Shown: positions 18,033 through 25,214 of the stretch, one piece after another | Layout: every line of letters starts with the position of its first letter | Position numbering within the stretch: position 1 is the first letter of the stretch | Assembly: GCA_903892415.1 (NCBI GenBank) | Contig: CAITIQ010000043.1 | Location: forward strand, 1-64,000 | DNA from: an uncultured delta proteobacterium | Lineage (GTDB): Bacteria; Myxococcota_A; Polyangia; Polyangiales; Polyangiaceae | DNA: 64,000 nucleotides | Direction of reading: 5' to 3' | Position numbers and translations under genes: made by a program | Notes under the pieces: model-generated | Told to the model about the DNA's origin: nothing | Seen by the model: the letters and a program-made list of their open reading frames with translations, nothing else | Databases searched by the model: none

Positions 18033-18548
18033 GTGAGTGACCAAACGTGGCGGGCTGTCAGTGACGAAGTGGTGCCTGAATGTGTGATGGCGCTGCTCGA
18101 GGTTTACGAGCTGGCCGTCGAGCGGGTGGGCGAGGCCGCTCCGGACAACCAACTACCAACAATGATCGCCAGCATTGGCTTCGCCTCTCCGCAGGCCTCG
18201 GGGATGCTTACCTTGGCGCTTGCTCCGAAGGTGGCGCTCGCCACGGGGGCGAGCGAGAACGCCGTTCGGGATTGGAGTGGAGAACTTGCCAATCAGGCCC
18301 TTGGGCGGGTTAAGAATCGGCTCCTTCGTTACGGAGTAGAACTGCAGTTGGCCACCCCGGTCGTGATCTCCGGCGAGCGGCTGACCGTGCACCCAGGTCC
18401 AGGCGAGCATTCGTCCTTTTGGTTCGCGACTCCCGCTGGCCACTTGGACGTGTACGTCAGCGCACGTGTCGACTCCGACTTTGTCTGGGTGCTTGGTGAG
18501 GACGAGGGTGGAGAGATCGCTCCCGAGGGCGATCTGTTGATGTTTTAG
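18033..18548 (+). CDS. cheX: CheX-like CheY phosphatase
   Basis: 171 aa from a GTG preceded by GAGGA. The segment WSGELANQALGRVKNRLL carries the CheC/CheX/FliY phosphatase signature E-x-x-N (Glu84, Asn87), the residues that position water for CheY-P hydrolysis in CheX. It is first in a run of five same-strand genes, and CheY follows 30 bases later. The last residues are EGDLLMF, closely matching the end of the MCP-like protein (AGDVMLF) two genes on. Such acidic-hydrophobic tails resemble CheY-binding peptides of FliM and CheZ, but that link is inference. Confidence 0.75.
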   Translation: MSDQTWRAVSDEVVPECVMALLEVYELAVERVGEAAPDNQLPTMIASIGFASPQASGMLTLALAPKVALATGASENAVRDWSGELANQALGRVKNRLLRYGVELQLATPVVISGERLTVHPGPGEHSSFWFATPAGHLDVYVSARVDSDFVWVLGEDEGGEIAPEGDLLMF

Positions 18549-18578
18549 CCCTAATGCGGGCAGAAAGGCAGCCGTGCC

Positions 18579-18941
18579 ATGGGTAAGAAGATCTTGGTTG
18601 TGGATGACTCAGCAACAGTGAGGCAGCAAGTGCGGATGGCTTTGGAGCAAGCCAATTTTGTCGTAGTGGAGGCTGTGGATGGGGCCGATGGTGCCGACAA
18701 GATCCGCTCGATGAAAGACATCGCCGCGGTCATCTGTGACGTCAATATGCCGAAGATGAACGGCTTGGAGATGCTGGAGGCAGTCAAGCCGGCGTCGATG
18801 GGCTTGCCTGTGCTGATGCTGACCACAGAAGGACAACCCGCTATGATGCAGCGAGCAAAGGCTGCGGGGGCCAAGGGCTGGGTGGTCAAGCCCTTTAAGG
18901 CTAATATGTTAGTGGCAGCTATTCAGAAGCTGGCTGCATAG
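18579..18941 (+). CDS. cheY: CheY-like single-domain response regulator
   Basis: 120 aa receiver with all key residues: acidic pair DD at 9-10, phospho-acceptor Asp near 54 in ICDVNMPKMNG, Thr in MLTTEG and Lys in VVKPF. It has no output domain, so it must act by binding partners. Adjacent genes supply a likely phosphatase (CheX), a receptor-like protein and a CheA-like kinase, which suggests it is the phosphorylated output of this cluster. The next start is four bases after the stop. Confidence 0.93.
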   Translation: MGKKILVVDDSATVRQQVRMALEQANFVVVEAVDGADGADKIRSMKDIAAVICDVNMPKMNGLEMLEAVKPASMGLPVLMLTTEGQPAMMQRAKAAGAKGWVVKPFKANMLVAAIQKLAA

Positions 18942-18945
18942 GCTC

Positions 18946-20010
18946 ATGGGTCCCGTTCGGCGAAGGCTTGCCCACCTGCTGCGGGCCCTCCTGAGCTGGG
19001 TGGAGGGGAACCCGACGAACGGCGTTATCCAACTTCCCAGCGGCCCAACCTTGAATGAGGTTGCTCGCGACACCCTTACGGCGGTTATTGACGCAACCTC
19101 CACGCGACTTGGGCGGGTCAATGAAATGACGGCGCGTGAGGTAACCGCCGTTGCCGATGAACTCGAGCGCATCGTCTCCGAGGCGCGGGCTCAGGTCGCA
19201 GATTCCAAGGCCAGTCTCGAGACATTGGCAGGAACCGGCTCGATTGGCGTTGCAGGCCTCGTCGCCGAGCAATCGCTCTCCACCCAACATTACCTGGAGG
19301 AAGTCGGAGTACTGATCGCTAAGCAGCGCGCAGCAGCGGAGCGAGCAATGTCGCTATCGGCCAAAATTGTCGATCTCGGCGAGCAGATTTCGGCCGTTAG
19401 CTTCGATGCGCGCCTTTTGTCGCTTAACGCGAGTATCGAATCGGGGCGCCTCGGTGAACACGGGGCAGCCTTTCGTGTCATCTCCTCGGAGATGAAGCGA
19501 CTGACCGAGGCGGTTGACGGGACCAACAAGCTGGTGGCTGAGGTCGCCAAGGAAGTATGCCAAGCCTTACCTGAGATTGAGTCGGGTGGGGCGAAGCTGC
19601 ATGAACGCTCCCAGCGTTTTTCGGCGGAAACAAGGACGCAATTAGGCCTTGTTGATGAAGAGGCAACGCGGCTGAAGGCGAAGGTAGATAGAGCTTTGCA
19701 AGGAGGCGACAGCCGGCTGAACGCAATTCTCGAGGCCTCAGCAAACGCGCTTTCGCATCTTCAATTCCAGGACCCCTGTGCACAAAGCCTACGGATCATC
19801 GAGCAGGACGTGCTCGAGATGGCCAATCGTATGGAGTCAGCGATCACCCTCGCCGGTGCAGCGGATTCCCGTTTAGCCATGAGAGGAGCGCCGCTCGTCG
19901 GCTCGTTCAAGGCAGCTACATCATACCGGTCGGTCAATGCCGGAGAGGTCATAGCTCTGGAAGCTAAAGTGGAGGGCATTCCTGATGCCGGGGATGTGAT
20001 GCTATTTTGA
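18946..20010 (+). CDS. soluble MCP-like protein with CheZ-like C-terminal signature
   Basis: 354 aa, almost wholly helical, no membrane helix. Residues about 147-186 (ISAVSFDARLLSLNASIES then GRLGEHGAAFRVISSEMKRL) match the receptor hairpin tip (usually LLALNAAIEAARAGE-x-G-x-GFAVVA) in divergent form. Residues 272-280 read LQFQDPCAQ, fitting the FQD-x-x-x-Q (D-x-x-x-Q) signature of CheZ phosphatases with Asp276 and Gln280. The protein ends AGDVMLF, like CheX upstream. It may combine a receptor-type signalling coiled coil with a CheY-P-binding or dephosphorylating end. No methylation enzymes are encoded nearby. MCP relationship is solid; CheZ-like activity is inferred. Confidence 0.7.
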   Translation: MGPVRRRLAHLLRALLSWVEGNPTNGVIQLPSGPTLNEVARDTLTAVIDATSTRLGRVNEMTAREVTAVADELERIVSEARAQVADSKASLETLAGTGSIGVAGLVAEQSLSTQHYLEEVGVLIAKQRAAAERAMSLSAKIVDLGEQISAVSFDARLLSLNASIESGRLGEHGAAFRVISSEMKRLTEAVDGTNKLVAEVAKEVCQALPEIESGGAKLHERSQRFSAETRTQLGLVDEEATRLKAKVDRALQGGDSRLNAILEASANALSHLQFQDPCAQSLRIIEQDVLEMANRMESAITLAGAADSRLAMRGAPLVGSFKAATSYRSVNAGEVIALEAKVEGIPDAGDVMLF

Positions 20011-20126
20011 TGCAATCGTACCAGAGTCAGGGAGCGCCGGAGGACCTCGGGTCTGACGGTGGCCGGCATGTTGGGGTGGGCCTCTTGTCCCAACCCGATG
20101 TTCGGTGAAGGCTCATTCAGCTAACG

Positions 20127-20693
20127 ATGATTTTCTGGGGCGGCGCTGTCAGTGTCGTGGCTATCTCGTTGATGGCGCGCCATGAACTGGCCTTGCCTTC
20201 ACCAGCTGCTCATGACCCAGCAATTCAACGTGCTGTAAACGAGCTAAGCCTGTCCGATGTTGGTTCCGCGGCCACAGATTGGTCGGTGATTCATGTCCTT
20301 TACGCGCAGTGTCGCTGCTCACAGCGCATTGTAGAGCACCTCGTCGGTCGGGAGCGCCCGCCAGGAGTAAGTGAACGGGTATTGCTCGTAGGCAACGGGG
20401 CGGAGTTTGCCGCCAAGCTTACCAGTGCAGGCTTTAGCGTGGTGATCGCGACGCCTGCCGAGCTGAAGGAGCGCTATTACGTTGAGTTGGCTCCTTTGCT
20501 GGTTGTGTCCGACCCTTTGGGTCGAGTGCGCTACTCAGGTGGGTATACGCGCGAGAAGCAGGGCCCTGATATCCGTGACCTGGCGATTATCGGCGAGTTG
20601 CGTTCAGGTGGAAGTCCTCCGGAGTTGCCAACCCTTGGTTGTGCCGTGAGTGACGAGTTGAAGAAGCTAATCAATCCGTTGGGGCTACCATGA
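20127..20693 (+). CDS. membrane-anchored thiol protein, thioredoxin-like (unrecognised family)
   Basis: 188 aa. An N-terminal membrane helix (about residues 2-18) precedes a domain beginning VIHVLYAQCRCSQRIVEHL. Cys62 and Cys64 form a CxC pair at the place a thioredoxin would carry CxxC. Later come PLLVVSDPLGRVRYSGGY and GCAVSDEL with a third Cys (172). This order resembles a thioredoxin fold with a redox-active CxC, but I do not recognise the family. The stop overlaps the kinase start (ATGA), so the two are probably made together; the protein may report redox state to the kinase. Confidence 0.55.
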   Translation: MIFWGGAVSVVAISLMARHELALPSPAAHDPAIQRAVNELSLSDVGSAATDWSVIHVLYAQCRCSQRIVEHLVGRERPPGVSERVLLVGNGAEFAAKLTSAGFSVVIATPAELKERYYVELAPLLVVSDPLGRVRYSGGYTREKQGPDIRDLAIIGELRSGGSPPELPTLGCAVSDELKKLINPLGLP

Positions 20694-22684
20694 AGAAGCT
20701 AATCGATTATCTGTTGTTGCCGAAGTCCGTGTCCGAGTTCGAGCGGAACTACTTGGCCAAGATGAACCGGGTAGGGTTTGGCTTCTTTGCCGCGCACTTG
20801 CCGATCATGGCGGCAATCGCGTTCTTCAATGGTACAGGAGCGCTGTTTGCTGCGTTGTCTACTGTTGTGGTCCTGGTGGGGCCGCTGGTTGCGCTGCGGA
20901 CATTTGAGAACCCTCGTGCCGTTTCGATGGTTTACGGCTTTACTGCGATGGCGATGGGTGGATTGCTCGTTCACTTCGGGCAGGGGCCTGTCCAAATTGA
21001 GATGCACTTCTATTTCTTCGTATTGATCGCCTTATTAGCGGTCTACGCCAATCCGCTAGTGATCGTGGTGGCGGCTGTTACCGCTGCGGTACATCACTTG
21101 GTGCTCTGGTTGGTCTTGCCTGGCAGCGTGTTCAACTACGCAGCCCCAGTCTGGGTAGTCGCGGTACATGCTCTGTTTGGCGTGCTCGAGTCGGTTGCGG
21201 CATGCTTCATTGCCCGTAGCTTCTTTGACAACGTGATAGGGCTTGAGAAGATCGTCGCAGCACGGACCTCGGAGCTCGATCAACGCAATCAGGATATGCG
21301 TGTGGTCCTGGACAACGTCGACCAGGTCTTGCTGACGTTGGACAAGCAGGCTGTGGTTGGCGCTGAAACCTCGCAGTCTGCGCGGAGCCGGCTCGGTGAG
21401 GACCTCGCCCAGCGCAGCCTGCAAGAGGTGTTGCGCGGCAACTACGGCGGCGTAGCAGATGACTTTGCAATGGGCTGGGAGCAGCTAACTGACGGCTTTC
21501 TACCTGCCGAGTTGGCGCTCGAGCAACTGCCTTCCAGGCTGATCAGCGCCGATGGGAAGACCCTTCGGCTCGAGTACAAAGCTATCGAAGAGCAAGGGGA
21601 GCTCTCTCGTGTACTGGTCGTCGGTACCGACGTCACCGCGGAGCTAAGTCGCTCTCGGCTTGAAGAAGAGCAAAAGGAGACCATGGCAATCTTCGACCGC
21701 GTGATGCGGGACAAGCGAGGGTTCCTCGACTTCTTCAGTGAAGCAGAGCAGCTGGTGGAAGCCGTCTCGAGCGTGCGTGAGGGTGATGACTTGCCGGCGC
21801 TCAAGCGGCGGATTCACACGCTCAAGGGTAATGCCGCAATCTTCAACCTGAGCACTATCGCTCACTGTTGTCATGAACTCGAGACCGCCATGGAAGAAGA
21901 GTGTCGGTTCCCGACTGAGGCTGAGCAGGCAGAGCTTGGCCGGCGATGGCGTCGCGTTCAGGCGAATCTCGAGGGCTTCCTCGGGAACCGAAGAGTGGTG
22001 GAGATTCGAGATGACCAGTTTACCGCCATCCTCAGGGCGCTGCTCGCGCGCCGTCCTCACGACGAGGTCGCGCAGATGGTCTCCCGCTTCAAGTTGGATC
22101 GAGCATCGGACCGCTTGCAGCGATTTGCTGAGCAGGCAAGCAGGCTTGCCAAACGCTTGGGTAAAGCTGGCGTCGAGGTGAGCGTCGACTGCGACGAGTT
22201 CTACTTTGACCCGGTGGCTTGGTCTCCATTCTGGGCCTCCTTCGTTCACTCGGTGCGCAACGCCGTAGACCACGGGATTGAGTCTCCCGAAGAGCGAGAA
22301 GCTACGGGCAAAACCGCAACCGGACACATCACGCTATCGGCCAAGCTCGAGAAGCAGGAGGTCGTCATAGCCATCGCCGATGACGGTAGGGGCATTGATT
22401 GGAAGGCCCTGGGTGAACGCGCAAAAGACCGTGGAATCCATTGCAAGACGCGAGAGGAGCTGATTGAGGCGTTGTTCCTCGATGGTGTCTCCACCGCAGA
22501 AACCGTTAGCGAGGTGTCGGGGCGTGGAGTTGGGATGGGAGCACTGCGTGAGGCCTGCCACAGCTTAGGGGGATATCTCGAGGTGCCGTTCGTCGAGGGA
22601 CCTGGAACAATCATTGAGTTCCACTTCCCACGCAAGTCGCTTGAGGTAGATCCTACAGCGGTACTTGAAAGGCACGCCGCCTGA
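20690..22684 (+). CDS. membrane CheA-like histidine kinase (6TM-PAS-like-Hpt-HATPase)
   Basis: 664 aa. About six membrane helices span residues 28-180 and contain several His (94, 106, 135-136, 160). A linker and PAS-like region covers about 200-320. An Hpt domain has phospho-acceptor His376 in RRIHTLKGNAAIF. A CheA-type ATP-binding domain follows, with HSVRNAVDHGIE (520-531), DDGRGID (564-570) and SGRGVGMGAL (610-619). There is no CheW-like P5 domain and no clear P2 or P3, so it cannot dock to a standard CheW/MCP array in the usual way. It probably phosphorylates the CheY encoded upstream. The gene starts inside the stop of the thiol-protein gene. Confidence 0.85.
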   Translation: MKKLIDYLLLPKSVSEFERNYLAKMNRVGFGFFAAHLPIMAAIAFFNGTGALFAALSTVVVLVGPLVALRTFENPRAVSMVYGFTAMAMGGLLVHFGQGPVQIEMHFYFFVLIALLAVYANPLVIVVAAVTAAVHHLVLWLVLPGSVFNYAAPVWVVAVHALFGVLESVAACFIARSFFDNVIGLEKIVAARTSELDQRNQDMRVVLDNVDQVLLTLDKQAVVGAETSQSARSRLGEDLAQRSLQEVLRGNYGGVADDFAMGWEQLTDGFLPAELALEQLPSRLISADGKTLRLEYKAIEEQGELSRVLVVGTDVTAELSRSRLEEEQKETMAIFDRVMRDKRGFLDFFSEAEQLVEAVSSVREGDDLPALKRRIHTLKGNAAIFNLSTIAHCCHELETAMEEECRFPTEAEQAELGRRWRRVQANLEGFLGNRRVVEIRDDQFTAILRALLARRPHDEVAQMVSRFKLDRASDRLQRFAEQASRLAKRLGKAGVEVSVDCDEFYFDPVAWSPFWASFVHSVRNAVDHGIESPEEREATGKTATGHITLSAKLEKQEVVIAIADDGRGIDWKALGERAKDRGIHCKTREELIEALFLDGVSTAETVSEVSGRGVGMGALREACHSLGGYLEVPFVEGPGTIIEFHFPRKSLEVDPTAVLERHAA

Positions 22685-22691
22685 ACCGCGG

Positions 22692-23618
22692 CTATTCCTT
22701 GGTCCTTTTGGGCGCTGAGAAGCGAAAGAGCCTTTCCCTAGCAGCGTCCGTAATGATTATTAGGGCTGGCTGTTTGATCTTGCGCTCACCCGTCACCGCG
22801 TAGAACCGCTCCTTGACGCCTTGTACCAAACCGAGCTTGTGAACCCCATATTGGCGACGAAGCTCATTCTGAATTACCAGCGGCGCAGCGAAGAGCCCCA
22901 TCCCACCTTCGGCGAAGGACTTGAGTAGCGCGCTGTCGTCAAACTCAGCGAGGAAGTTGGGCCTCACGCCAACCTGGTCGAAGTAGGCCTCCAGCGCTCT
23001 GCGAGTTGCGCTGCTCTCGGTAGGAAGAAGGAACGGCGCGCCCTCGAGCGAGGCGGGGAAGCCCTTTCGGTATTGAGCTGCAAGCGACTGAGTGCCGTAG
23101 ACGGCTATGGCCGTTTCACCCAGAAAGTGATTGAACAGCTTCAAGCTCGTGGCGTTCACCTGCGGCGCATCGGTAAGGACGACGTCAAGCGTGTGGACGG
23201 CTAGATCTGCCATCAGCCTTTCCATTGGCTCCTCGCGGCAGATGAGGCGGATGGGCGCACTCATTTTTTGAAGTGGTTCCAGAATCCGGCGCGCAATCAA
23301 TTTGGGTACACTTTGGGTAACGCCTACAGCGAAGCGGCTCGGCCGCCCGCTGGTGCCGCCCTGGATTGTCCCAACGAGCTCCCGACCGATGGCGAAGATC
23401 TCTTCCGCGTAGCGGTAGGCGACCGTTCCAGTGTCTGTCAGGACCATTCGGCGTCCTTGCTTGACGAACAGATCCTCTCCGAGCGCACGCTCGAGCGAGT
23501 TGATCTGCGCGCTCAAGGTAGGCGGCGACAGCCGCAGTTTTGCAGCAGCGGGAGCAAGGCCGCCCTCGCGAGCCACCATCCAGAAGTAGTGAAGGTGATG
23601 GTAGTTGAGCCATTCCAT
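22692..23618 (-). CDS. nhaR: LysR-family regulator, NhaR-like
   Basis: About 308 aa. The N-terminal helix-turn-helix (NYHHLHYFWMVAREGGLAPA then LRLSPPTLSAQINSLE) closely resembles NhaR of enterobacteria, including the Y-x-H-L-x-YFW opening. The periplasmic-binding-like effector domain follows (FAVGVTQSVPKLIARRILEPL). NhaR activates the Na+/H+ antiporter gene nhaA in E. coli, but no antiporter gene lies here, so the target is unknown. The ATG at 23618 is chosen because HTH homology begins at once. It converges on the kinase gene with 7 bases between stops. Confidence 0.85.
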   Translation of the reverse strand: MEWLNYHHLHYFWMVAREGGLAPAAAKLRLSPPTLSAQINSLERALGEDLFVKQGRRMVLTDTGTVAYRYAEEIFAIGRELVGTIQGGTSGRPSRFAVGVTQSVPKLIARRILEPLQKMSAPIRLICREEPMERLMADLAVHTLDVVLTDAPQVNATSLKLFNHFLGETAIAVYGTQSLAAQYRKGFPASLEGAPFLLPTESSATRRALEAYFDQVGVRPNFLAEFDDSALLKSFAEGGMGLFAAPLVIQNELRRQYGVHKLGLVQGVKERFYAVTGERKIKQPALIIITDAARERLFRFSAPKRTKE

Positions 23619-23716
23619 AGCTGTGGACGTCCAGGAAGTACCACGCTGGTGCTGGTTTGGCGACTCATCCCGCTGGGGACAGCTCTCGTACAACGTTGTA
23701 TTCTCTGCGGGGTCGT

Positions 23717-24262
23717 ATGCTGACCCTCCGCGTTCTGGGAGCCCACTCGCATATAACCTCCAGCCAGTGCGCTGACTGCCCGCACTCTGCTGGGGGCTGT
23801 TGTCGAGCTCCGCCGCGACTTGATTGGGCAGATCTGGGCAGGATTGTTCAGCTGGGCGGGCGTGACTGGCTGCTAGAGGAAGTTGCCGCCGGGCGCTTGC
23901 AGCAGATTCCGAGAGGGCTCTCCATTCGACGTCGCAAGACCTTCCTCGCTCCGGGAAAACCCCGGGATCTGGCTTGCGCATATCTTGGCTCGAGCGGATG
24001 CTCGATCTCCCCCGACAGACGCCCGGCGACCTGTAATTACTACGTCTGTGATGAGGCGCTGCTCGTTGGTTCAAGCGCAGCGCAGGCACAGGCGCGCAAG
24101 CAGCACGAGAGCTTGGTCACCCAATACATCCTTTGGGATGGGTGCTTCGTCCAAGAAATCGATGAAATGTGGCCTGAAGGGCCCCCTTACGACACGGCAT
24201 TCTTTGACTGGTTGGGCCACCGATTCAGCGAGCTGTCGCAGGGATACGAGCCGAGCTCTTAG
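23717..24262 (+). CDS. YkgJ-like cysteine-cluster protein
   Basis: About 181 aa from ATG 23717; a TTG at 23657 would add 20 residues. The conserved cysteines CADCPHSAGGCC and CAYLGSSGCSI...RPATCNYYVC match the pattern of the YkgJ family (putative Zn/Fe-chelating domain, formerly UPF0153). It probably binds a metal; substrate unknown. It is divergent from the NhaR-like gene, and its stop overlaps the stop of the convergent lipoprotein gene by four bases. Confidence 0.7.
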   Translation: MLTLRVLGAHSHITSSQCADCPHSAGGCCRAPPRLDWADLGRIVQLGGRDWLLEEVAAGRLQQIPRGLSIRRRKTFLAPGKPRDLACAYLGSSGCSISPDRRPATCNYYVCDEALLVGSSAAQAQARKQHESLVTQYILWDGCFVQEIDEMWPEGPPYDTAFFDWLGHRFSELSQGYEPSS

Positions 24263-25173
24263 GGCGCGCAACAAACGAGGATGCCGGCGCCGCTCTGAAC
24301 GACTCCACCGACGACCTGAGCGGTGAGCTCGCATCGTCCAGTTGCGTTGGCGTTTACGCGGAGGCTCGCTGCCGCTTCTCCGCTGTCAGTCGCGTTGCAG
24401 CCGTCCGTGTTGCTGGCGGCCTCTCCGGTGGCGCACGCGGCGTCGGAAAAGAATTCAACGCTGGGGGGGCACGTCACATCACCTAGACCACATTCACAGG
24501 TGCAGTCACGGTCGTCGCTGAAATCCTCGCGACGAAGCACATTGAGTTGTTCATCGAAGCCGCTGGGACAGCTGGTCTCCGTTTCACTCCAAAAGCAATA
24601 CTTGCGCGTGGAGGGAATGCACACCGTACCGTTGTCGCAGTCGTTGAGGTTCACGCTGCAGCCAACGACATAGGGTGTGAACTTGATGCTGGGGACGCTC
24701 GCTGGTGCTCCGTTGGACTGACAGGTGCCTAAGGTGGCCTGTGCGGTGAGCGCAACGGTATCCGCTGGGGCTGCTTGACACACGCCCGAGGTCACCGACA
24801 CTGCGGCGGGACCGCTGAGACAGGCCGCATCCCCGAACGCGGTCACCGCGAGGTCGCAGGCGGATTCGGGGCTACATGCGCAGTTACACTCGGCGGGAGT
24901 GGCCTCGAAATCTTCACCAACGTAGGTGCCCTCGAACGCGTCGTTGGTGCAGGTGGTTGCACCGCTATCCGAAAGCTCAACAGGCCCTTTGAAGCCGATT
25001 GGCGTCGCAAGACAGGTGCCGCCTTGATCCTCACAGGAGAGGCCTCCTTCTCCTCCCGTGCCTCCGCCAGAGCCTCCGGCTCCCGTGCTCGAGCCGCCAG
25101 AGGAGGAATCATCTCCGCAGGCAGCCATCAACGCGGTGACCAAGGCAACGTAGAGCGGTAAGCGCATCGTCAT
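24259..25173 (-). CDS. Cys-rich lipoprotein with internal duplication
   Basis: About 304 aa. The ATG at 25173 gives a lipoprotein signal ending LMAAC, then a Gly/Ser-rich linker (about 30 residues) typical of myxobacterial surface lipoproteins. The mature region has two related halves: CNCACSPESACDLAVTAFGD-AAC and CTCECGLGDVTCPPSVEFFSD-AAC. No enzyme motif. It is probably a surface-exposed disulfide-rich protein of unknown function. Confidence 0.65.
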   Translation of the reverse strand: MTMRLPLYVALVTALMAACGDDSSSGGSSTGAGGSGGGTGGEGGLSCEDQGGTCLATPIGFKGPVELSDSGATTCTNDAFEGTYVGEDFEATPAECNCACSPESACDLAVTAFGDAACLSGPAAVSVTSGVCQAAPADTVALTAQATLGTCQSNGAPASVPSIKFTPYVVGCSVNLNDCDNGTVCIPSTRKYCFWSETETSCPSGFDEQLNVLRREDFSDDRDCTCECGLGDVTCPPSVEFFSDAACATGEAASNTDGCNATDSGEAAASLRVNANATGRCELTAQVVGGVVQSGAGILVCCAP

Positions 25174-25214
25174 GGGCCGCGCATTATGCCTGGCTTCCCT
25201 GCAGGAGAGTAGGG

